The translations under genes were made by a program, and so were the position numbers. Shown here one piece after another: positions 24,374-34,914 of a stretch of 64,000 nucleotides of DNA (positions within the stretch are counted from its first letter, which is position 1; each line of letters starts with the position of its first letter). The stretch spans positions 62,001 through 126,000 of the forward strand of contig NZ_JAGGQW010000069.1 in assembly GCF_018613065.1 (NCBI RefSeq), given 5' to 3'. The stretch is from Bacillus sp. ISL-7. Lineage in GTDB: Bacteria; Bacillota; Bacilli; Bacillales_B; DSM-18226. The notes beneath the pieces are model-generated. The model did not search any database. It saw nothing but the letters and a program-made list of their open reading frames with translations, and was not told the origin of the DNA.

Positions 24374-25131
24374 CGAACCGTCACTCCTTTTTCCCGTAAA
24401 TAGGATTTTACTTCATGAACAGAAGTCTCTTTATAGTGAAAAATAGAAGCAGCAAGGCCAGCGTCTGCCTTCCCAGCGCTAAATGCTTCCTCAAAGTGTT
24501 CCGAATTCCCTGCTCCGCCCGAAGCGATGACTGGAATCGGAACGGCTTCACTAACCGCCTTTGTCAGTTCTAGATCAAATCCATTTTTCTCGCCGTCACT
24601 GTCCATACTTGTTAATAGAATTTCACCTGCTCCAAGCTCGGCTGCTTCCTTTGCCCACTCAACCACTAGTTTGTCTGTAGGAGTCCGGCCGCCGTGCGTA
24701 AACACACGCCATGTCCCAATTTCTTCATCAAATTTCGCATCAATCGCTACGACGATACATTGCGAACCGAAGTAACTGGCACCTTCTTTAATGACCTCTG
24801 GATTCAAGACGGCAGCTGTGTTCAGTGACACTTTATCTGCCCCGGCCCGAAGAATTCTCTTCATATCTTCCAAGGCATTGATTCCCCCGCCAACCGTAAA
24901 CGGAATCGCCAGCTCGGAAGCGACAGCTTTCACTACTTCCACCATCGTTTTTCTTCCTTCAACCGATGCTGAGATATCTAGGAAAACAAGCTCGTCTGCA
25001 CCTTGCTGGTCGTAAAATCGTGCCAATTCAACCGGGTCCCCCGCATCCCGCAGCTGGACAAATTGAATGCCTTTTACCACTCGACCGTCCTTTACATCAA
25101 GGCAGGGAATGATTCGTTTTGTTAATGTCAT
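24370..25131 (-). CDS. hisF: Imidazole glycerol phosphate synthase, cyclase subunit
   Basis: A TIM barrel that works with HisH to make imidazole glycerol phosphate and AICAR. The 253-residue protein starts [20 protein letters not shown], with the catalytic Asp in PCLDVKDG and a second Asp near [13 protein letters not shown]. Phosphate-binding GGGIN and ASGGAG loops are intact. It sits 55 bp after hisA. Confidence 0.97.
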   Translation of the reverse strand: MTLTKRIIPCLDVKDGRVVKGIQFVQLRDAGDPVELARFYDQQGADELVFLDISASVEGRKTMVEVVKAVASELAIPFTVGGGINALEDMKRILRAGADKVSLNTAAVLNPEVIKEGASYFGSQCIVVAIDAKFDEEIGTWRVFTHGGRTPTDKLVVEWAKEAAELGAGEILLTSMDSDGEKNGFDLELTKAVSEAVPIPVIASGGAGNSEHFEEAFSAGKADAGLAASIFHYKETSVHEVKSYLREKGVTVR

Positions 25132-25186
25132 ATACTCTCACCTTCCAATGCCTCTTTTTGCAGGGAATACTATGTAAACTCCTGTG

Positions 25187-25909
25187 TTATACTCCTGCCA
25201 GTTCCAATGCTTCTTTCAGAGTAAAACGATTTTCGTATAGCGCCTTACCTACAATTGCACCGCTTATGCCGTTTTTCGCTATCTCCTTTAAATCTGCAAG
25301 ACTGCTTACCCCGCCAGAGGCAATGACATTTTTTCCAGTTACTTCTGCCATTTCACATACAGCTGCTATATTCGGACCTGCAAGTGTCCCATCTGTGGCA
25401 ATATCGGTAAAAATAAACGTCTCTGCGCCTGCTTCTGCAAAGCGCTTGCCAAGATCGACCGCCTTTAGTTCTGAGGTATCCAGCCATCCGTGTGTGGCGA
25501 CATAGCCATTTTTCGCATCAATGCCAACCGCAATTTTTCCACCGTATTTCTTTATCATTTCAATTGCAAACTCCGGATTCGATACAGCAATGCTTCCGAT
25601 GATGACCCGATCCACTCCATTTTCAAGGTAGTGAACGATGTCCTCTTCCGAACGAATCCCGCCGCCAATTTGAATTTTTACATCAAGTTTGTTTGCCGCT
25701 TCAATCACGAACCGGTCATTAACCCGCTTGCCATTCTTTGCCCCGTCAAGGTCCACCATGTGGATCCAATCTGCGCCGTCAGCGGCAAAACTCTTAGCCA
25801 TATCAAACGGCGAGTTCCCGTAAATCGTTTCTTGATCATAGTCCCCTTGGAGGAGACGGACGCAATTGCCGCCCCGCATATCAATTGCCGGATATATTGT
25901 TAAACTCAT
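25187..25909 (-). CDS. hisA: ProFAR isomerase
   Basis: Isomerises the ribose of ProFAR in histidine synthesis. The 240-residue half-barrel duplication contains [14 protein letters not shown] with the catalytic Asp, VQIGGG-like [11 protein letters not shown] and the second catalytic Asp in [14 protein letters not shown]. The ATG overlaps the hisH stop by 4 nt. Confidence 0.97.
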   Translation of the reverse strand: MSLTIYPAIDMRGGNCVRLLQGDYDQETIYGNSPFDMAKSFAADGADWIHMVDLDGAKNGKRVNDRFVIEAANKLDVKIQIGGGIRSEEDIVHYLENGVDRVIIGSIAVSNPEFAIEMIKKYGGKIAVGIDAKNGYVATHGWLDTSELKAVDLGKRFAEAGAETFIFTDIATDGTLAGPNIAAVCEMAEVTGKNVIASGGVSSLADLKEIAKNGISGAIVGKALYENRFTLKEALELAGV

Positions 25910-26532
25910 CGGACTGCCTTCCTTTCCTCCACCATTTGTAAAAAATTATCTAGAAGGGCCATCCCTAGCTTGCTGCTTTTTTCTGGATGAAATTGCATCC
26001 CCATCACATTGTCTCTGCCAACAACTGCTGAAACTTGTTCGTGGTAATCCGCCTTTGCCAGTAAAACATCGCTGTTTTTTGCATCCACATAATAGGAATG
26101 GACGAAATACACATAATCCTCTTCTACATTTTTTAACAGAGGTGAGTTGTTAACAAATTCAAGCCGGTTCCAGCCCATGTGAGGAACCTTGTAAGTCGCT
26201 CCCTCTGATGTTCGGCCTGGAAAGCGGCGAACACTTCCTCGTAACAATCCTAACCCTTTCGTTAGACCATTTTCCTCACTTTGCTCAAACAACAGCTGCA
26301 TCCCAAGGCAGATACCGAGGAGCGGTTTACCCGTTGCCACAAATTCCTTGATCGTCTCCTCTGGCAAGCGTTCCATCGCATCACGAAAGGAACCCACCCC
26401 AGGAAGAATCAATCCATCAGCTTGAAGTAATTCCTTCTTATTGGCGGAAATAAAATAATCAGCACCTAGTCGCTCAAGTGCTTTACTCACGCTAAACAAA
26501 TTCCCCATCCCATAATCAACAATGCCAATCAT
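25906..26532 (-). CDS. hisH: Imidazole glycerol phosphate synthase, glutaminase subunit
   Basis: A class I glutamine amidotransferase supplying ammonia to HisF. The 208-residue protein has the nucleophile in [13 protein letters not shown], and the His-Glu pair in [10 protein letters not shown]. The ATG at 26532 is chosen over one nine bases earlier because AAAGGG lies directly next to the earlier one. It is preceded by a 99-bp gap containing two short palindromic repeats. Confidence 0.95.
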   Translation of the reverse strand: MIGIVDYGMGNLFSVSKALERLGADYFISANKKELLQADGLILPGVGSFRDAMERLPEETIKEFVATGKPLLGICLGMQLLFEQSEENGLTKGLGLLRGSVRRFPGRTSEGATYKVPHMGWNRLEFVNNSPLLKNVEEDYVYFVHSYYVDAKNSDVLLAKADYHEQVSAVVGRDNVMGMQFHPEKSSKLGMALLDNFLQMVEERKAVR

Positions 26533-26563
26533 CGAAAACATCCCTTTCCTGGTGCCTCTTCAT

Positions 26564-26624
26564 GGTGCCTGACACCCAAATTTCTTGCCTTCTGTTTGAT
26601 GGTGCCTTCATGGTGCCTGACACC
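26564..26624. repeat. Pair of GGTGCCTGACACC mini-palindromes
   Basis: GGTGCCTGACACC occurs at 26564..26576 and again at 26612..26624, 48 bp apart. Each copy is preceded by a second GGTGCC a few bases upstream. The motif is a nearly perfect dyad (GGTG-C/T-C). It fills the hisB–hisH gap, the largest gap inside the otherwise tight operon. Confidence 0.6.
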
Positions 26625-26631
26625 AAGGTTT

Positions 26632-27219
26632 TTATAACATCCCTTTTGTCGATGGCACGCCTTTGATGCGTGGGTCGATGGTCGTTGCTTCGTCTAGGGC
26701 ACGTCCGAGTGCTTTAAAGACGGCTTCGATCATATGGTGTGTATTTTGTCCGTAATGTACGATAACATGAAGATTCATCCGAGCTTCTAATGCAAGCTTC
26801 CATAAAAATTCATGAACAAGCTCGGTGTCAAAGGTGCCCACTTTTTGTCCTGGAAACTCGGCACGCATTTCGAGATGCGGACGATTACTGAGATCGACGA
26901 CTACCTGTGCTAAAGCTTCATCCATCGGTACAAAGGCATTCCCGTAGCGCTTAATGCCGCGCTTGTCCCCCAGTGCTTCACGAAGCGCCTGCCCTAAACA
27001 AATGCCAATATCTTCTGTTGTATGGTGATCGTCTACTTCTGTATCACCATTCGCATTAACTGTAAGGTTGAATTGCCCGTGCTTTGTGAATAAATCAAGC
27101 ATATGCGTCATGAATGGGACACCCGTTTCAAGATTGGACTGTCCGTCACCATCTACTTCTAATTTCAATTGTATTTGCGTTTCATTTGTATTTCGTTCAA
27201 CACTTGCGATTCTTTCCAC
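26632..27219 (-). CDS. hisB: Imidazoleglycerol-phosphate dehydratase
   Basis: A manganese enzyme that dehydrates imidazole glycerol phosphate. The 195-residue monofunctional form has the duplicated metal motifs [12 protein letters not shown] and [19 protein letters not shown]. No histidinol phosphatase domain is fused. GGAGG precedes the ATG. Confidence 0.97.
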   Translation of the reverse strand: MERIASVERNTNETQIQLKLEVDGDGQSNLETGVPFMTHMLDLFTKHGQFNLTVNANGDTEVDDHHTTEDIGICLGQALREALGDKRGIKRYGNAFVPMDEALAQVVVDLSNRPHLEMRAEFPGQKVGTFDTELVHEFLWKLALEARMNLHVIVHYGQNTHHMIEAVFKALGRALDEATTIDPRIKGVPSTKGML

Positions 27220-27246
27220 GAACGGGACCTCCTTATTTTATGAAAG

Positions 27247-28527
27247 CTATAACTTTCCGTCATTTTTTAAACGAATTTCCACTGCTCTCGCATGGGCCTC
27301 TAGCCCTTCCATCCGGGCGAACTCAGCAATTTTTGCACCATTCTCGGTTAAAGCCTTTTCACTGTAGATAATCACGCTCGATTTCTTTTGAAAATCGTCC
27401 ACATTTAGTGGACTGGAAAAGCGAGCGGTTCCGTTTGTCGGCAGAACATGATTGGGACCTGCAAAATAGTCTCCCACGGGTTCAGAGCTGTAACGACCAA
27501 TAAAGATCGCTCCTGCGTGACGAATTTTCCCAAGCAACTCAATGGCATTTTCTGTGATGACTTCTAAGTGTTCCGGTGCTAACTGGTTTACAGTTTCGAC
27601 CGCTTCGTCCATATCTGCTGTTACGTAAATCGCACCATAGTCGGCAACCGAGCGGGCGGCAATGTCTTTTCGCGGCAGAAGTTCTAGCTGCTTTTCGACT
27701 TCCAAAGCAACAGCTTCAGCTAAAGTAAGCGATGGAGTCACGAGAACACTACAGGCACGTGGGTCATGCTCCGCTTGTGATAGCAGGTCAGCCGCCAATT
27801 CGTCCGCCTTTGCCGTGTCATCTGCCAAGATGGCAATCTCACTTGGACCGGCGATCATATCGATGTCCACATCCCCGAAAACTTCTCGTTTTGCCAGCGC
27901 CACAAAGATATTTCCCGGACCGGTAATTTTATCAACGGAGCGAATCGATTCTGTTCCATAGGCGAGTGCCGCAATTGCCTGAGCCCCGCCAACCTTATAG
28001 ATTTCTTCGACGCCGGCTTCCTTTGCAGCCACAAGTACCGCTGCTGGCAATTGACCTTGGTCATCAGGAGGTGATACCATCACAATCCGTTTCACACCAG
28101 CGACTTTCGCCGGAATCACATTCATTAGGACGGATGATGGATAGGCAGCTGTTCCACCTGGCACATACACGCCAACCGAATCAAGCGGCGTTATTTTTTG
28201 ACCAAGAACGGTTCCATTTTCTTCGGTGGTCATCCATGATGGCCGGAGCTGCTTTTCATGAAAAGCTCGAATATTTTCCGCTGCTTCCTGGACAATCGAG
28301 ATAAACCGCCGATCGATCTGCTGATAGGCTGCCTCGATTTCTTTGTCTGTTACGGAAAAAGAAGATAAGTCCACACGGTCGAACTTTTCGGTATACTCTC
28401 TTAACGCTTCGTCACCGCGAGTGCGAATCTCCGCAATAATTTTTTTGACAACATCCTGCTGTTCTGAGGTACCCGCTTCAATCGAACGTTTAATCGAAAT
28501 CAGTTCACTCACTTTTAGTATTTTCAT
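27247..28527 (-). CDS. hisD: Histidinol dehydrogenase
   Basis: A zinc, NAD-dependent enzyme that oxidises histidinol to histidine in two steps. The 426-residue protein has the signature [16 protein letters not shown], the zinc-ligand region [13 protein letters not shown], and the catalytic Glu-His in [10 protein letters not shown]. It lies 27 bp before hisB and 1 bp after the hisG stop. Confidence 0.97.
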   Translation of the reverse strand: MKILKVSELISIKRSIEAGTSEQQDVVKKIIAEIRTRGDEALREYTEKFDRVDLSSFSVTDKEIEAAYQQIDRRFISIVQEAAENIRAFHEKQLRPSWMTTEENGTVLGQKITPLDSVGVYVPGGTAAYPSSVLMNVIPAKVAGVKRIVMVSPPDDQGQLPAAVLVAAKEAGVEEIYKVGGAQAIAALAYGTESIRSVDKITGPGNIFVALAKREVFGDVDIDMIAGPSEIAILADDTAKADELAADLLSQAEHDPRACSVLVTPSLTLAEAVALEVEKQLELLPRKDIAARSVADYGAIYVTADMDEAVETVNQLAPEHLEVITENAIELLGKIRHAGAIFIGRYSSEPVGDYFAGPNHVLPTNGTARFSSPLNVDDFQKKSSVIIYSEKALTENGAKIAEFARMEGLEAHARAVEIRLKNDGKL

Positions 28528-28528
28528 G

Positions 28529-29167
28529 TTAATAATCCCCCACTGAAACTACTTCACTAAGTCGTGTCACTAAATCGTCGATCTGATTGTCTTTGATCCG
28601 ATAGCTGACAGGATTGACGATCAGCCGCGATGTTACATCGACAATTCTCTCGTACTCGATAAGACCGTTTTCCCTCATCGTCCGCCCAGTCGACACAATA
28701 TCGACGATTCGATCTGATAAACCAATGATTGGGGCCAGTTCGATCGAGCCATTTAATTTAATAATCTCGACTTGTTCCCCCTGCTCACGAAAATAAGCCT
28801 CGGCCACATTCGGATATTTAGTGGCCACTCTCGGTGCAACATCATTCATTTTCGTATCGGGAAGACCCGCTACTGCCAAATAACAGTCGCTGATGCGTAA
28901 ATCGAGGAGTTCATAAACATCTCGCTCTTCCTCAAGCAATACATCCTTGCCGGCAATACCAATATCAGCAACGCCATGCTCGACATAGGTTGGAACGTCT
29001 GTCGGTTTCGCTAAGATAAACCTTAGTCCCTCATTTTCAACCTCAATAATTAATTTTCGGGAATCATCGAATTCCGGCGGAAGCTGATAACCAGCTTTCC
29101 TAAGCAGGTCGGCTGCTTCTTCAAATATTCGCCCCTTCGGCATCGCAATCGTTAGTACATTATTCAT
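28529..29167 (-). CDS. hisG: ATP phosphoribosyltransferase, short catalytic subunit
   Basis: Catalyses the committed step of histidine synthesis. At 212 residues it is the short form that lacks the C-terminal regulatory domain and needs HisZ. It has the [11 protein letters not shown] start and the PRPP-binding loop [14 protein letters not shown]. The ATG at 29167 has AGGAGG eight bases upstream and overlaps the hisZ stop by 8 nt. Confidence 0.96.
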   Translation of the reverse strand: MNNVLTIAMPKGRIFEEAADLLRKAGYQLPPEFDDSRKLIIEVENEGLRFILAKPTDVPTYVEHGVADIGIAGKDVLLEEERDVYELLDLRISDCYLAVAGLPDTKMNDVAPRVATKYPNVAEAYFREQGEQVEIIKLNGSIELAPIIGLSDRIVDIVSTGRTMRENGLIEYERIVDVTSRLIVNPVSYRIKDNQIDDLVTRLSEVVSVGDY

Positions 29168-30332
29168 CGGCACGCCCTCCTAATAAGTAGGTAGTATCCG
29201 CAAATTTCTTTGTATAGGCATCAAGATTTTTGACACCATTGATATCCTGAAGCACTGTCCGCTTTCCTTGTTGATGCATTTTTTCGGCTAATTGAAAGGC
29301 TTCTCTTCGTTGCTCCTGGCTGAAAAAGATGCAGGTCACTGTGTTTTCGATATCATAGCTTCCGAGTGCCTCTAAAAGTCGATCAAGGTGAACCCCAAAC
29401 CCGGTCGCACTTGCTTTTTTTCCAAATTTCTCTATTAAGCTATATCGACCGCCATTCCCAATTGGAAAGCCAACCTTCCCTGCGTATACTTCAAATAAAA
29501 TACCAGAATAGTAGCTCATATGGCTGACGATGGTTAAATCAAATTTGACCTGATCCTGTACACCGTAATCATTTATACAATCCCATAATTCCTTTAGTTG
29601 TAAAATAGCTTGCTTACCTTTTTCATTTTCTATTAGGTCGAGTGCTGTTCCAATTATTTCCACTCCACCTCTAAGGTCAAGGAACTGCAGAAGTCTCTGC
29701 TTATCAATCGATGATAGCGATAAGGAATTCACATGCTCGCGGTAGCCGACATAATTTTTTTCATAGAGAAATCTTCTTAACGAATCGGCTCGCTCATCTG
29801 TGCCGAGGATTTGTAAAAATAATTCCTGGGCAAAGCCAATATGGCCGATAGATACTTGGAACTCCGATAATCCTGCTTTTTTCAATGAAGAAATAAGTAA
29901 TGATATGACCTCTCCATCACAAGAAACCGTTTCGTCATTCAAGCATTCTACACCGATTTGCTCAAACTCAGCAGGCCGGCCGCCTTCACGTTGCTGCGCC
30001 CGGAAAACGTTCGCAGAGTATGCTAACCGAAGCGGCATGTCATCCTGCAATAGTTTCGATGCTGCTACTCTGGCAATTGGTGCTGTCATATCAGGCCTCA
30101 AAACGAGTGTATGGCCCTCTTTGTCAAGCAATCTAAACAGCTGGGCATCCTGAATGGCTGATGCGGCTCCAACGGTTTCATAGTATTCCAGTGTAGGTGT
30201 TTCAATAAATTGGCAGCCCCAAAGTTTGATCGTATCCTCCATTAAGGTCCGAACACGATGTTTCTTTTCATATAACTCCGGTAGCGTGTCTCTCATGCCT
30301 AAAGGCTTTTCAAACATAAACAAGCGACTCAT
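29160..30332 (-). CDS. hisZ: ATP phosphoribosyltransferase regulatory subunit
   Basis: A HisRS paralogue without tRNA synthetase activity that forms the active enzyme with short HisG. The protein is about 390 residues long. It has the class II motifs around [32 protein letters not shown] (motif 2-like) and [11 protein letters not shown]. Several ATGs are possible; the one at 30332 gives the best spacing to AAAGGA. First gene of the operon. Confidence 0.92.
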   Translation of the reverse strand: MSRLFMFEKPLGMRDTLPELYEKKHRVRTLMEDTIKLWGCQFIETPTLEYYETVGAASAIQDAQLFRLLDKEGHTLVLRPDMTAPIARVAASKLLQDDMPLRLAYSANVFRAQQREGGRPAEFEQIGVECLNDETVSCDGEVISLLISSLKKAGLSEFQVSIGHIGFAQELFLQILGTDERADSLRRFLYEKNYVGYREHVNSLSLSSIDKQRLLQFLDLRGGVEIIGTALDLIENEKGKQAILQLKELWDCINDYGVQDQVKFDLTIVSHMSYYSGILFEVYAGKVGFPIGNGGRYSLIEKFGKKASATGFGVHLDRLLEALGSYDIENTVTCIFFSQEQRREAFQLAEKMHQQGKRTVLQDINGVKNLDAYTKKFADTTYLLGGRADE

Positions 30333-30479
30333 CATGCTCATCCTTTATCGTTAGATTACTTTGTTTTTATATTGCATATTTTCTAAATGCTTTAGTCTGC
30401 TAATGTGATAATGAATTAAAGTATTTTTAGTTTACCTCTAGGGAACCTTTTCGTCAATGAAATTTTGAAGGAATTGACC

Positions 30480-30760
30480 AAATCTAGATAGTTTACCCGC
30501 CAAACTCTGATTGAATTCCGCCAAAACTCAGAAAATTTTTGTTATAGCTTTGGAATTCGATTTGACTCGGAGGAGATTACCGCCAAAGTTTGAGGGATTT
30601 CCGCCAAACTTGGATAGGATTCCGCCAAAACTCAGAAAATTTTTGTTATAGCTTTGGAATTCGTTCGAACTAGGCGGGGATTCCGCCAAACTTTAGTGGA
30701 TTTCCGCCAACAAGACCAGGAATTCCGCCAATTTCCTGAGTTATTCCGCGAAAGAGTAAT
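30480..30760 (+). repeat. 21-bp periodic array C (ATTCCGCC core)
   Basis: CCGCC(AAA) cores begin at 30497, 30518, 30580, 30601, 30622, 30683, 30704, 30725 and 30746. Most steps are 21 bp and two are 61–62 bp (close to three periods). A 45-bp block is duplicated at 30515..30559 and 30619..30663. The array fills most of the 564-bp gap between hisZ and the nucleotidase gene. In one plus-strand frame it reads FRQxxxx heptads (FRQTLVDFRQQDQEFRQF), but there is no ribosome-binding site. The remaining bases 30333–30480 upstream of hisZ show no clear promoter to me. Confidence 0.75.
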
Positions 30761-30780
30761 TTTAATAGTAAGTTTACTAC

Positions 30781-30810
30781 AAAAAAGCCTGGTTGCGAAA
30801 ACCAGACTTC
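30781..30810 (-). terminator. Second terminator after the nucleotidase gene
   Basis: CTGGTT/AACCAG hairpin with a TTCGC loop and GCTTTTTT on the minus strand. Confidence 0.7.
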
Positions 30811-30843
30811 AAAAATTCTTCCTAATTATTTTTGACTATAATA

Positions 30844-30879
30844 AAGAAGCACCCCTGAAAAATTTCAGAGGCACTTCAG
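30844..30879 (-). terminator. First terminator after the nucleotidase gene
   Basis: A 15-bp stem with wobble pairs (GAAGTGCCTCTGAAA with TTTCAGGGGTGCTTC) followed by TTTATT on the minus strand. Confidence 0.7.
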
Positions 30880-30896
30880 AGTACTACGCTAGTTTT

Positions 30897-33800
30897 TTAC
30901 CAGAACTTTGAATTACTTTTAACAAGAGTAACGGAAGTAGCGTTGCTTGTATTCCCAGCTGCATCCGTTGCAGTGAAGGTTAAGACTTTTCCATGTGTTT
31001 GAGCTGATTTAAATGAAATAGTGAATACTCCATCTTTATCAGCAACCGCACTGCCTAGCATTGTTTTTCCTTCAAAAACTTTAACCGTTGAACCAGCCTC
31101 TGACTTTCCAGTAACGTTCTTTGCAGGGGCAATGATTTGTCCAACTTGCGGCGCGTTAGGTGCCACATTATCAATCAAAATTCTACCTTCAATTTGTGCT
31201 GAAATTGGTCCGGTAAAGGACTTTACATAATCAATAAACGCGTCTATATCAGTCATCTTTGTGACGCGATCCGTTCCTTGTTTTAGAACAACAAAACCAT
31301 CACCGCCGTCAGCCATGAAGTTGTTGACCGTAACAGAATAAACTTTATTAGGATCAACTTTTGAACCATTTGGAAGGTTAATATCGAGCACCTTTTCCCC
31401 AAGCGGTAAATTATTAGTCCAAGTATACTTTAATCCTGAAATTTGCATGATACGATTTCTGTCTGCTGCATACTGTTGATTTAATAATGTTCTTACTTGC
31501 TCACCAGTAAGGTTCATTGTCACGATATCATTCCCGAATGGCTGGATGGCGAAAAGGTCGCCCCAAGTGATTGGACCCGCCTTTTTAATTTCATCACGGA
31601 TACCGCCAACGTTCATAAAGGCAAAATCGGTGTTTGTAGCTGCTTTCATACCATCAGCAATCAGGTTACCAAGTGCCGTTTCTCCGTCTGCATTTGCAGT
31701 CCGAGAAATCGGTGTTGCTGCCTCGCCAACTATTTGTCCTGTGATTGGGGCAATATCTGCCTGATATTTATCAAGCTCTGCTTTGATTTGTGTATCTGGA
31801 GTAATCGCATCTCTGAAGGTGGATGCAATTTCAGCTTGTTTCTCGACAATATCTTGTGTGACTGGGTCAATGGTCAAATCAACATCAGAAAATGCTGTAC
31901 CATAAGAATAGGATTGAACTAACAATTTACCATCAACCGTTGAGTTCAGATACCTATGATCGTGTGCACCATAGATAACGTCAACTTCATCATCAATCGC
32001 TTTGGCCATATCGACAACTTTACCGGTTGGAATGTCTCCATTTGTTGCTGAAGTTCCAGGATCATGGGCAAGAACCACGATAGATTCTACACCTTTGCCT
32101 TTTAATTCTGCCGCATATTTATTGACTGCTTCAACTTCATCTGTGAATTTAACGCCTGCGACACCGCTTGCCGTAACGATACTTGGTGTTTCTGTTGTAA
32201 CGACACCGATGAAGCCAATCTTTACGCCATCCACTTCTTTGATTGCATATGGCGGTAAAATTAATCCGCCTGTTTTTTCATCCTCCACGTTGGCAACAAC
32301 ATATTGGAAGTCGGCTCCTTCAAATTCACCATACTTGTCAACCGTTTTTGGATGGGCACCACCATTGATTAAACGCTTCATTTCTGTTACGCCTTCATCA
32401 AATTCATGGTTACCGATTGTACCAATGTCCATACCGATTTCGTTCATAAAACGGATGGTTGGCTCATCTTGTAATAGCGCAGAAACTGGACGGCTTGCCC
32501 CTACTAAATCTCCAGCTTGTACCATTAAGGTATTAGCGGGGTTAGTTGCTTCTCTTTGTTTTAGGTAAGCAGCTAAGTATTCAATACCGCCGACTTCACG
32601 GTTAGACACTTTAGTTGTATAGTCTAATTGTCCATGGAAGTCATTGATTCCTAATAATTGAACGTGAACGTTTTGGTCTAATTCAAATAACTCGTATCCT
32701 GCTTTGGTTGTTGATGCTCCGAGGTCTTTTACCTCTGGTTGTTGTCCAAGGTATGCCGTAGCATCCGGTGTAGAGTGGAATACTAATTTTGCAACCCCGC
32801 CAACAGGAGCAATCTTCCAGTTGTTGTCCGCTACAGGGTTGATTGTACCCTTTGAACTAATATAATCCATAAGGATTTGACGGTTTTCGAATGGAGAATC
32901 AACTACCACTTTAGCATTCTTCAATTCAGCTAGACCGCCGCTTCCGCCCGCACGATAGTTATTCGTTGCAACGATGAATTTTTGGTCCATCTGAACAGGT
33001 GTTCCATCCAACATCCTTAAGTTAACAACGCGCTCGCCTTTTGGCTTGGTTACATCAATTTCGTATTTAACACCGTCAATGACATCATAATTGTAAGGAC
33101 GGAAATCATAATCAAGTAAATCCTGATTTCCTGCTTTATTCGGGTCAATCGTATTGAATTGTTTTGCTGATTCTTCGATCCATCTCTTCACTTGATCTCC
33201 TGTTACTTCAACCGCTTTTAAGGTGTTATCAAATAAATACAAATCAGCTGCACTCTTGATTGTTACGTCACCTTTAGCAATATTCGTGTAGTCAGCTACA
33301 CCGCCGCGGCCGCCCTTAAACGGTGCTGCCGCAGATAAGACTGGATAATCCTTATATTCTGTATTCCCAATCGCTTGTTTCACGTAATCCATTTGCGCAT
33401 TGTTAACAATTTGTGTGGAAGCATCATCCATTACACGTGTGAAGAAACTGTGCATCGGAATCTCCGTCGTACCGATTTTTCCACGTACATACGCAAGTGT
33501 TTGGTCATGGATAGCTTGTGTATCACTTACAATTGTCGCGTCTGAAGCTGTATCAGCCGTAACGGCACGGTTAACCGATTTAGAATTGGCCTTATCAACA
33601 GTCCACTTGCCATTTGTATCCTGAACAAGCGCTAAGTCAAGCACACCAAGGTTATTTCCCCAGAAGCCTGCTTCAACAGCTTGAACATCATTGATTTTAC
33701 CATTTGTGTTATCGATTCCAGTCTTGCCGTTAAATGATGCATCTCCAGGGAAGATTACATGAGCATGTCCGAAAAGCATGGCATCAATGCCAGGTACTTT

Positions 33801-34613
33801 TGTTAAATCGTATACGGCATTCTCTGCTGCTTCTTGGCCTTCCGCAGCGATATCACAGCCAGAGTGTGCAATTGCTACAATTATATCTGCTCCTTCCGCC
33901 TTCATTTGCGGGATAAATTTTTTAGCTTGTGAAACAATATCTTTTGTAACGACATGACCTGTTAGGTTATCTTTATCCCACTGCATAATTTGCGGTGGAG
34001 CGAAGCCGATTACCCCAACCTTAATGACATGTTCATTCCTGGCCTCATCCTTAATCGTTTTATTGACGATTTTATAAGGAGTGAAGTAGTTAACATCATT
34101 ATCAGGATTGGAATCATGATCATCTTTATATATATTGGCGTTTACAATCGGAAATTGTACTTCTTCCTGAACATCTTTTAAGTAGTCTAAACCATAATTA
34201 AATTCATGGTTACCCACAATCCCTGCATCATATTTTAAATAGTTCATTGCTGTGTAAATAGGATGAGTATCATTTGGGCCAAGTTTATTTACTTTTGCTA
34301 CATAACTTGCCAATGGATTTCCTTGAATCGTATCACCCGCATCGAATAGCATGGAGTTGTCAACTTCAGTTCTAGCTTGATGGATTAATGTCGCTGTTTT
34401 AGCTAATCCATAATTCGTAACTGGTGCATCTTTGAAATAATCATATGGTAAAACATTAGAATGTAGGTCAGTAGTTTCTAAGATTCGTAGAGTCGCTGTG
34501 TTTCCGGAAGCAGCCTTTACATTATAAGGTATTGCGGGCGAGACAATAGTACTAAGTATCAAAGCTGTGGCAGCCAATTTGCTTAATTTACTAATATCTT
34601 TCTTTTTCTTCAT
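30897..34613 (-). CDS. yfkN: Bifunctional 2',3'-cyclic-nucleotide 2'-phosphodiesterase / 5'-nucleotidase (YfkN-like)
   Basis: A large secreted enzyme that scavenges phosphate from extracellular nucleotides. The ~1238-residue protein has an N-terminal signal peptide (basic start, LAATALILSTIVSPAIP). Residues about 45–600 are a CpdB-like metallophosphoesterase plus nucleotidase unit (ETTDLHSNVLP, GDTIQGNPLA, GNHEFNYGLDYL). Residues about 660–1150 are a second, 5'-nucleotidase unit (GINDFHGQLDY, TIGNHEFDEGVTE). A C-terminal bacterial Ig-like domain with AGSTVKVFEGKTMLGSA and FTATDAAGNTSNAT follows. No LPxTG-type sorting signal is visible, so surface attachment, if any, is by the Ig domain. The start is ATG 34613; a GTG 12 bases upstream is the alternative. 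Confidence 0.9.
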   Translation of the reverse strand: MKKKKDISKLSKLAATALILSTIVSPAIPYNVKAASGNTATLRILETTDLHSNVLPYDYFKDAPVTNYGLAKTATLIHQARTEVDNSMLFDAGDTIQGNPLASYVAKVNKLGPNDTHPIYTAMNYLKYDAGIVGNHEFNYGLDYLKDVQEEVQFPIVNANIYKDDHDSNPDNDVNYFTPYKIVNKTIKDEARNEHVIKVGVIGFAPPQIMQWDKDNLTGHVVTKDIVSQAKKFIPQMKAEGADIIVAIAHSGCDIAAEGQEAAENAVYDLTKVPGIDAMLFGHAHVIFPGDASFNGKTGIDNTNGKINDVQAVEAGFWGNNLGVLDLALVQDTNGKWTVDKANSKSVNRAVTADTASDATIVSDTQAIHDQTLAYVRGKIGTTEIPMHSFFTRVMDDASTQIVNNAQMDYVKQAIGNTEYKDYPVLSAAAPFKGGRGGVADYTNIAKGDVTIKSAADLYLFDNTLKAVEVTGDQVKRWIEESAKQFNTIDPNKAGNQDLLDYDFRPYNYDVIDGVKYEIDVTKPKGERVVNLRMLDGTPVQMDQKFIVATNNYRAGGSGGLAELKNAKVVVDSPFENRQILMDYISSKGTINPVADNNWKIAPVGGVAKLVFHSTPDATAYLGQQPEVKDLGASTTKAGYELFELDQNVHVQLLGINDFHGQLDYTTKVSNREVGGIEYLAAYLKQREATNPANTLMVQAGDLVGASRPVSALLQDEPTIRFMNEIGMDIGTIGNHEFDEGVTEMKRLINGGAHPKTVDKYGEFEGADFQYVVANVEDEKTGGLILPPYAIKEVDGVKIGFIGVVTTETPSIVTASGVAGVKFTDEVEAVNKYAAELKGKGVESIVVLAHDPGTSATNGDIPTGKVVDMAKAIDDEVDVIYGAHDHRYLNSTVDGKLLVQSYSYGTAFSDVDLTIDPVTQDIVEKQAEIASTFRDAITPDTQIKAELDKYQADIAPITGQIVGEAATPISRTANADGETALGNLIADGMKAATNTDFAFMNVGGIRDEIKKAGPITWGDLFAIQPFGNDIVTMNLTGEQVRTLLNQQYAADRNRIMQISGLKYTWTNNLPLGEKVLDINLPNGSKVDPNKVYSVTVNNFMADGGDGFVVLKQGTDRVTKMTDIDAFIDYVKSFTGPISAQIEGRILIDNVAPNAPQVGQIIAPAKNVTGKSEAGSTVKVFEGKTMLGSAVADKDGVFTISFKSAQTHGKVLTFTATDAAGNTSNATSVTLVKSNSKFW

Positions 34614-34711
34614 ACGCTTTATCACCTATCCCTTTGGATTATTCTTTCTACTAAGAACACAGGCCACGAGATTATGTACAGGTCATCCTCTCCTTTTCTA
34701 AAGATCCCGAC

Positions 34712-34760
34712 AAAAAACGGCAAATTTTTAATAGAAATGTAAACTATTAAAAATTTGCCG
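34712..34760 (-). terminator. Terminator-like hairpin in the nucleotidase leader
   Basis: A perfect 17-bp stem (CGGCAAATTTTTAATAG/CTATTAAAAATTTGCCG) with a 9-nt loop is followed by TTTTTT on the minus strand. It lies about 100 bp before the start codon. A possible -10 TATAAT (34816..34811) lies upstream. The leader could therefore be attenuated. Confidence 0.6.
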
Positions 34761-34881
34761 ATACCTATTCTATGAACAGGGACTGAACCTTTTCGTATAG
34801 ATGCACTACTATTATAAGGTTCTGCATCAAGACCAAAAACGTGCCTTAAATACTGTTTTTTTGAAGTATTTTAAAAATAGC

Positions 34882-34911
34882 AAAAAAAACCTAGTCGGAA
34901 TTGACCAGGTT
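34882..34911 (-). terminator. Terminator of the hprK–yvoF operon
   Basis: AACCTGGTC/GACTAGGTT hairpin with AATTCC loop and eight T residues on the minus strand, directly after the acyltransferase stop. Confidence 0.8.
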
Positions 34912-34914
34912 CAT

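Noticed and set aside
30654..30911. 85-codon plus-strand reading frame with FRQxxxx heptads
   Set aside because: It starts at a TTG without a ribosome-binding site, runs through two terminators of the opposite strand and into the end of the nucleotidase gene. The heptads follow from the 21-bp DNA period.
34700..34820. Purine riboswitch in front of the nucleotidase gene
   Set aside because: The conserved purine-aptamer core and loop sequences are not present; only a simple hairpin is supported.
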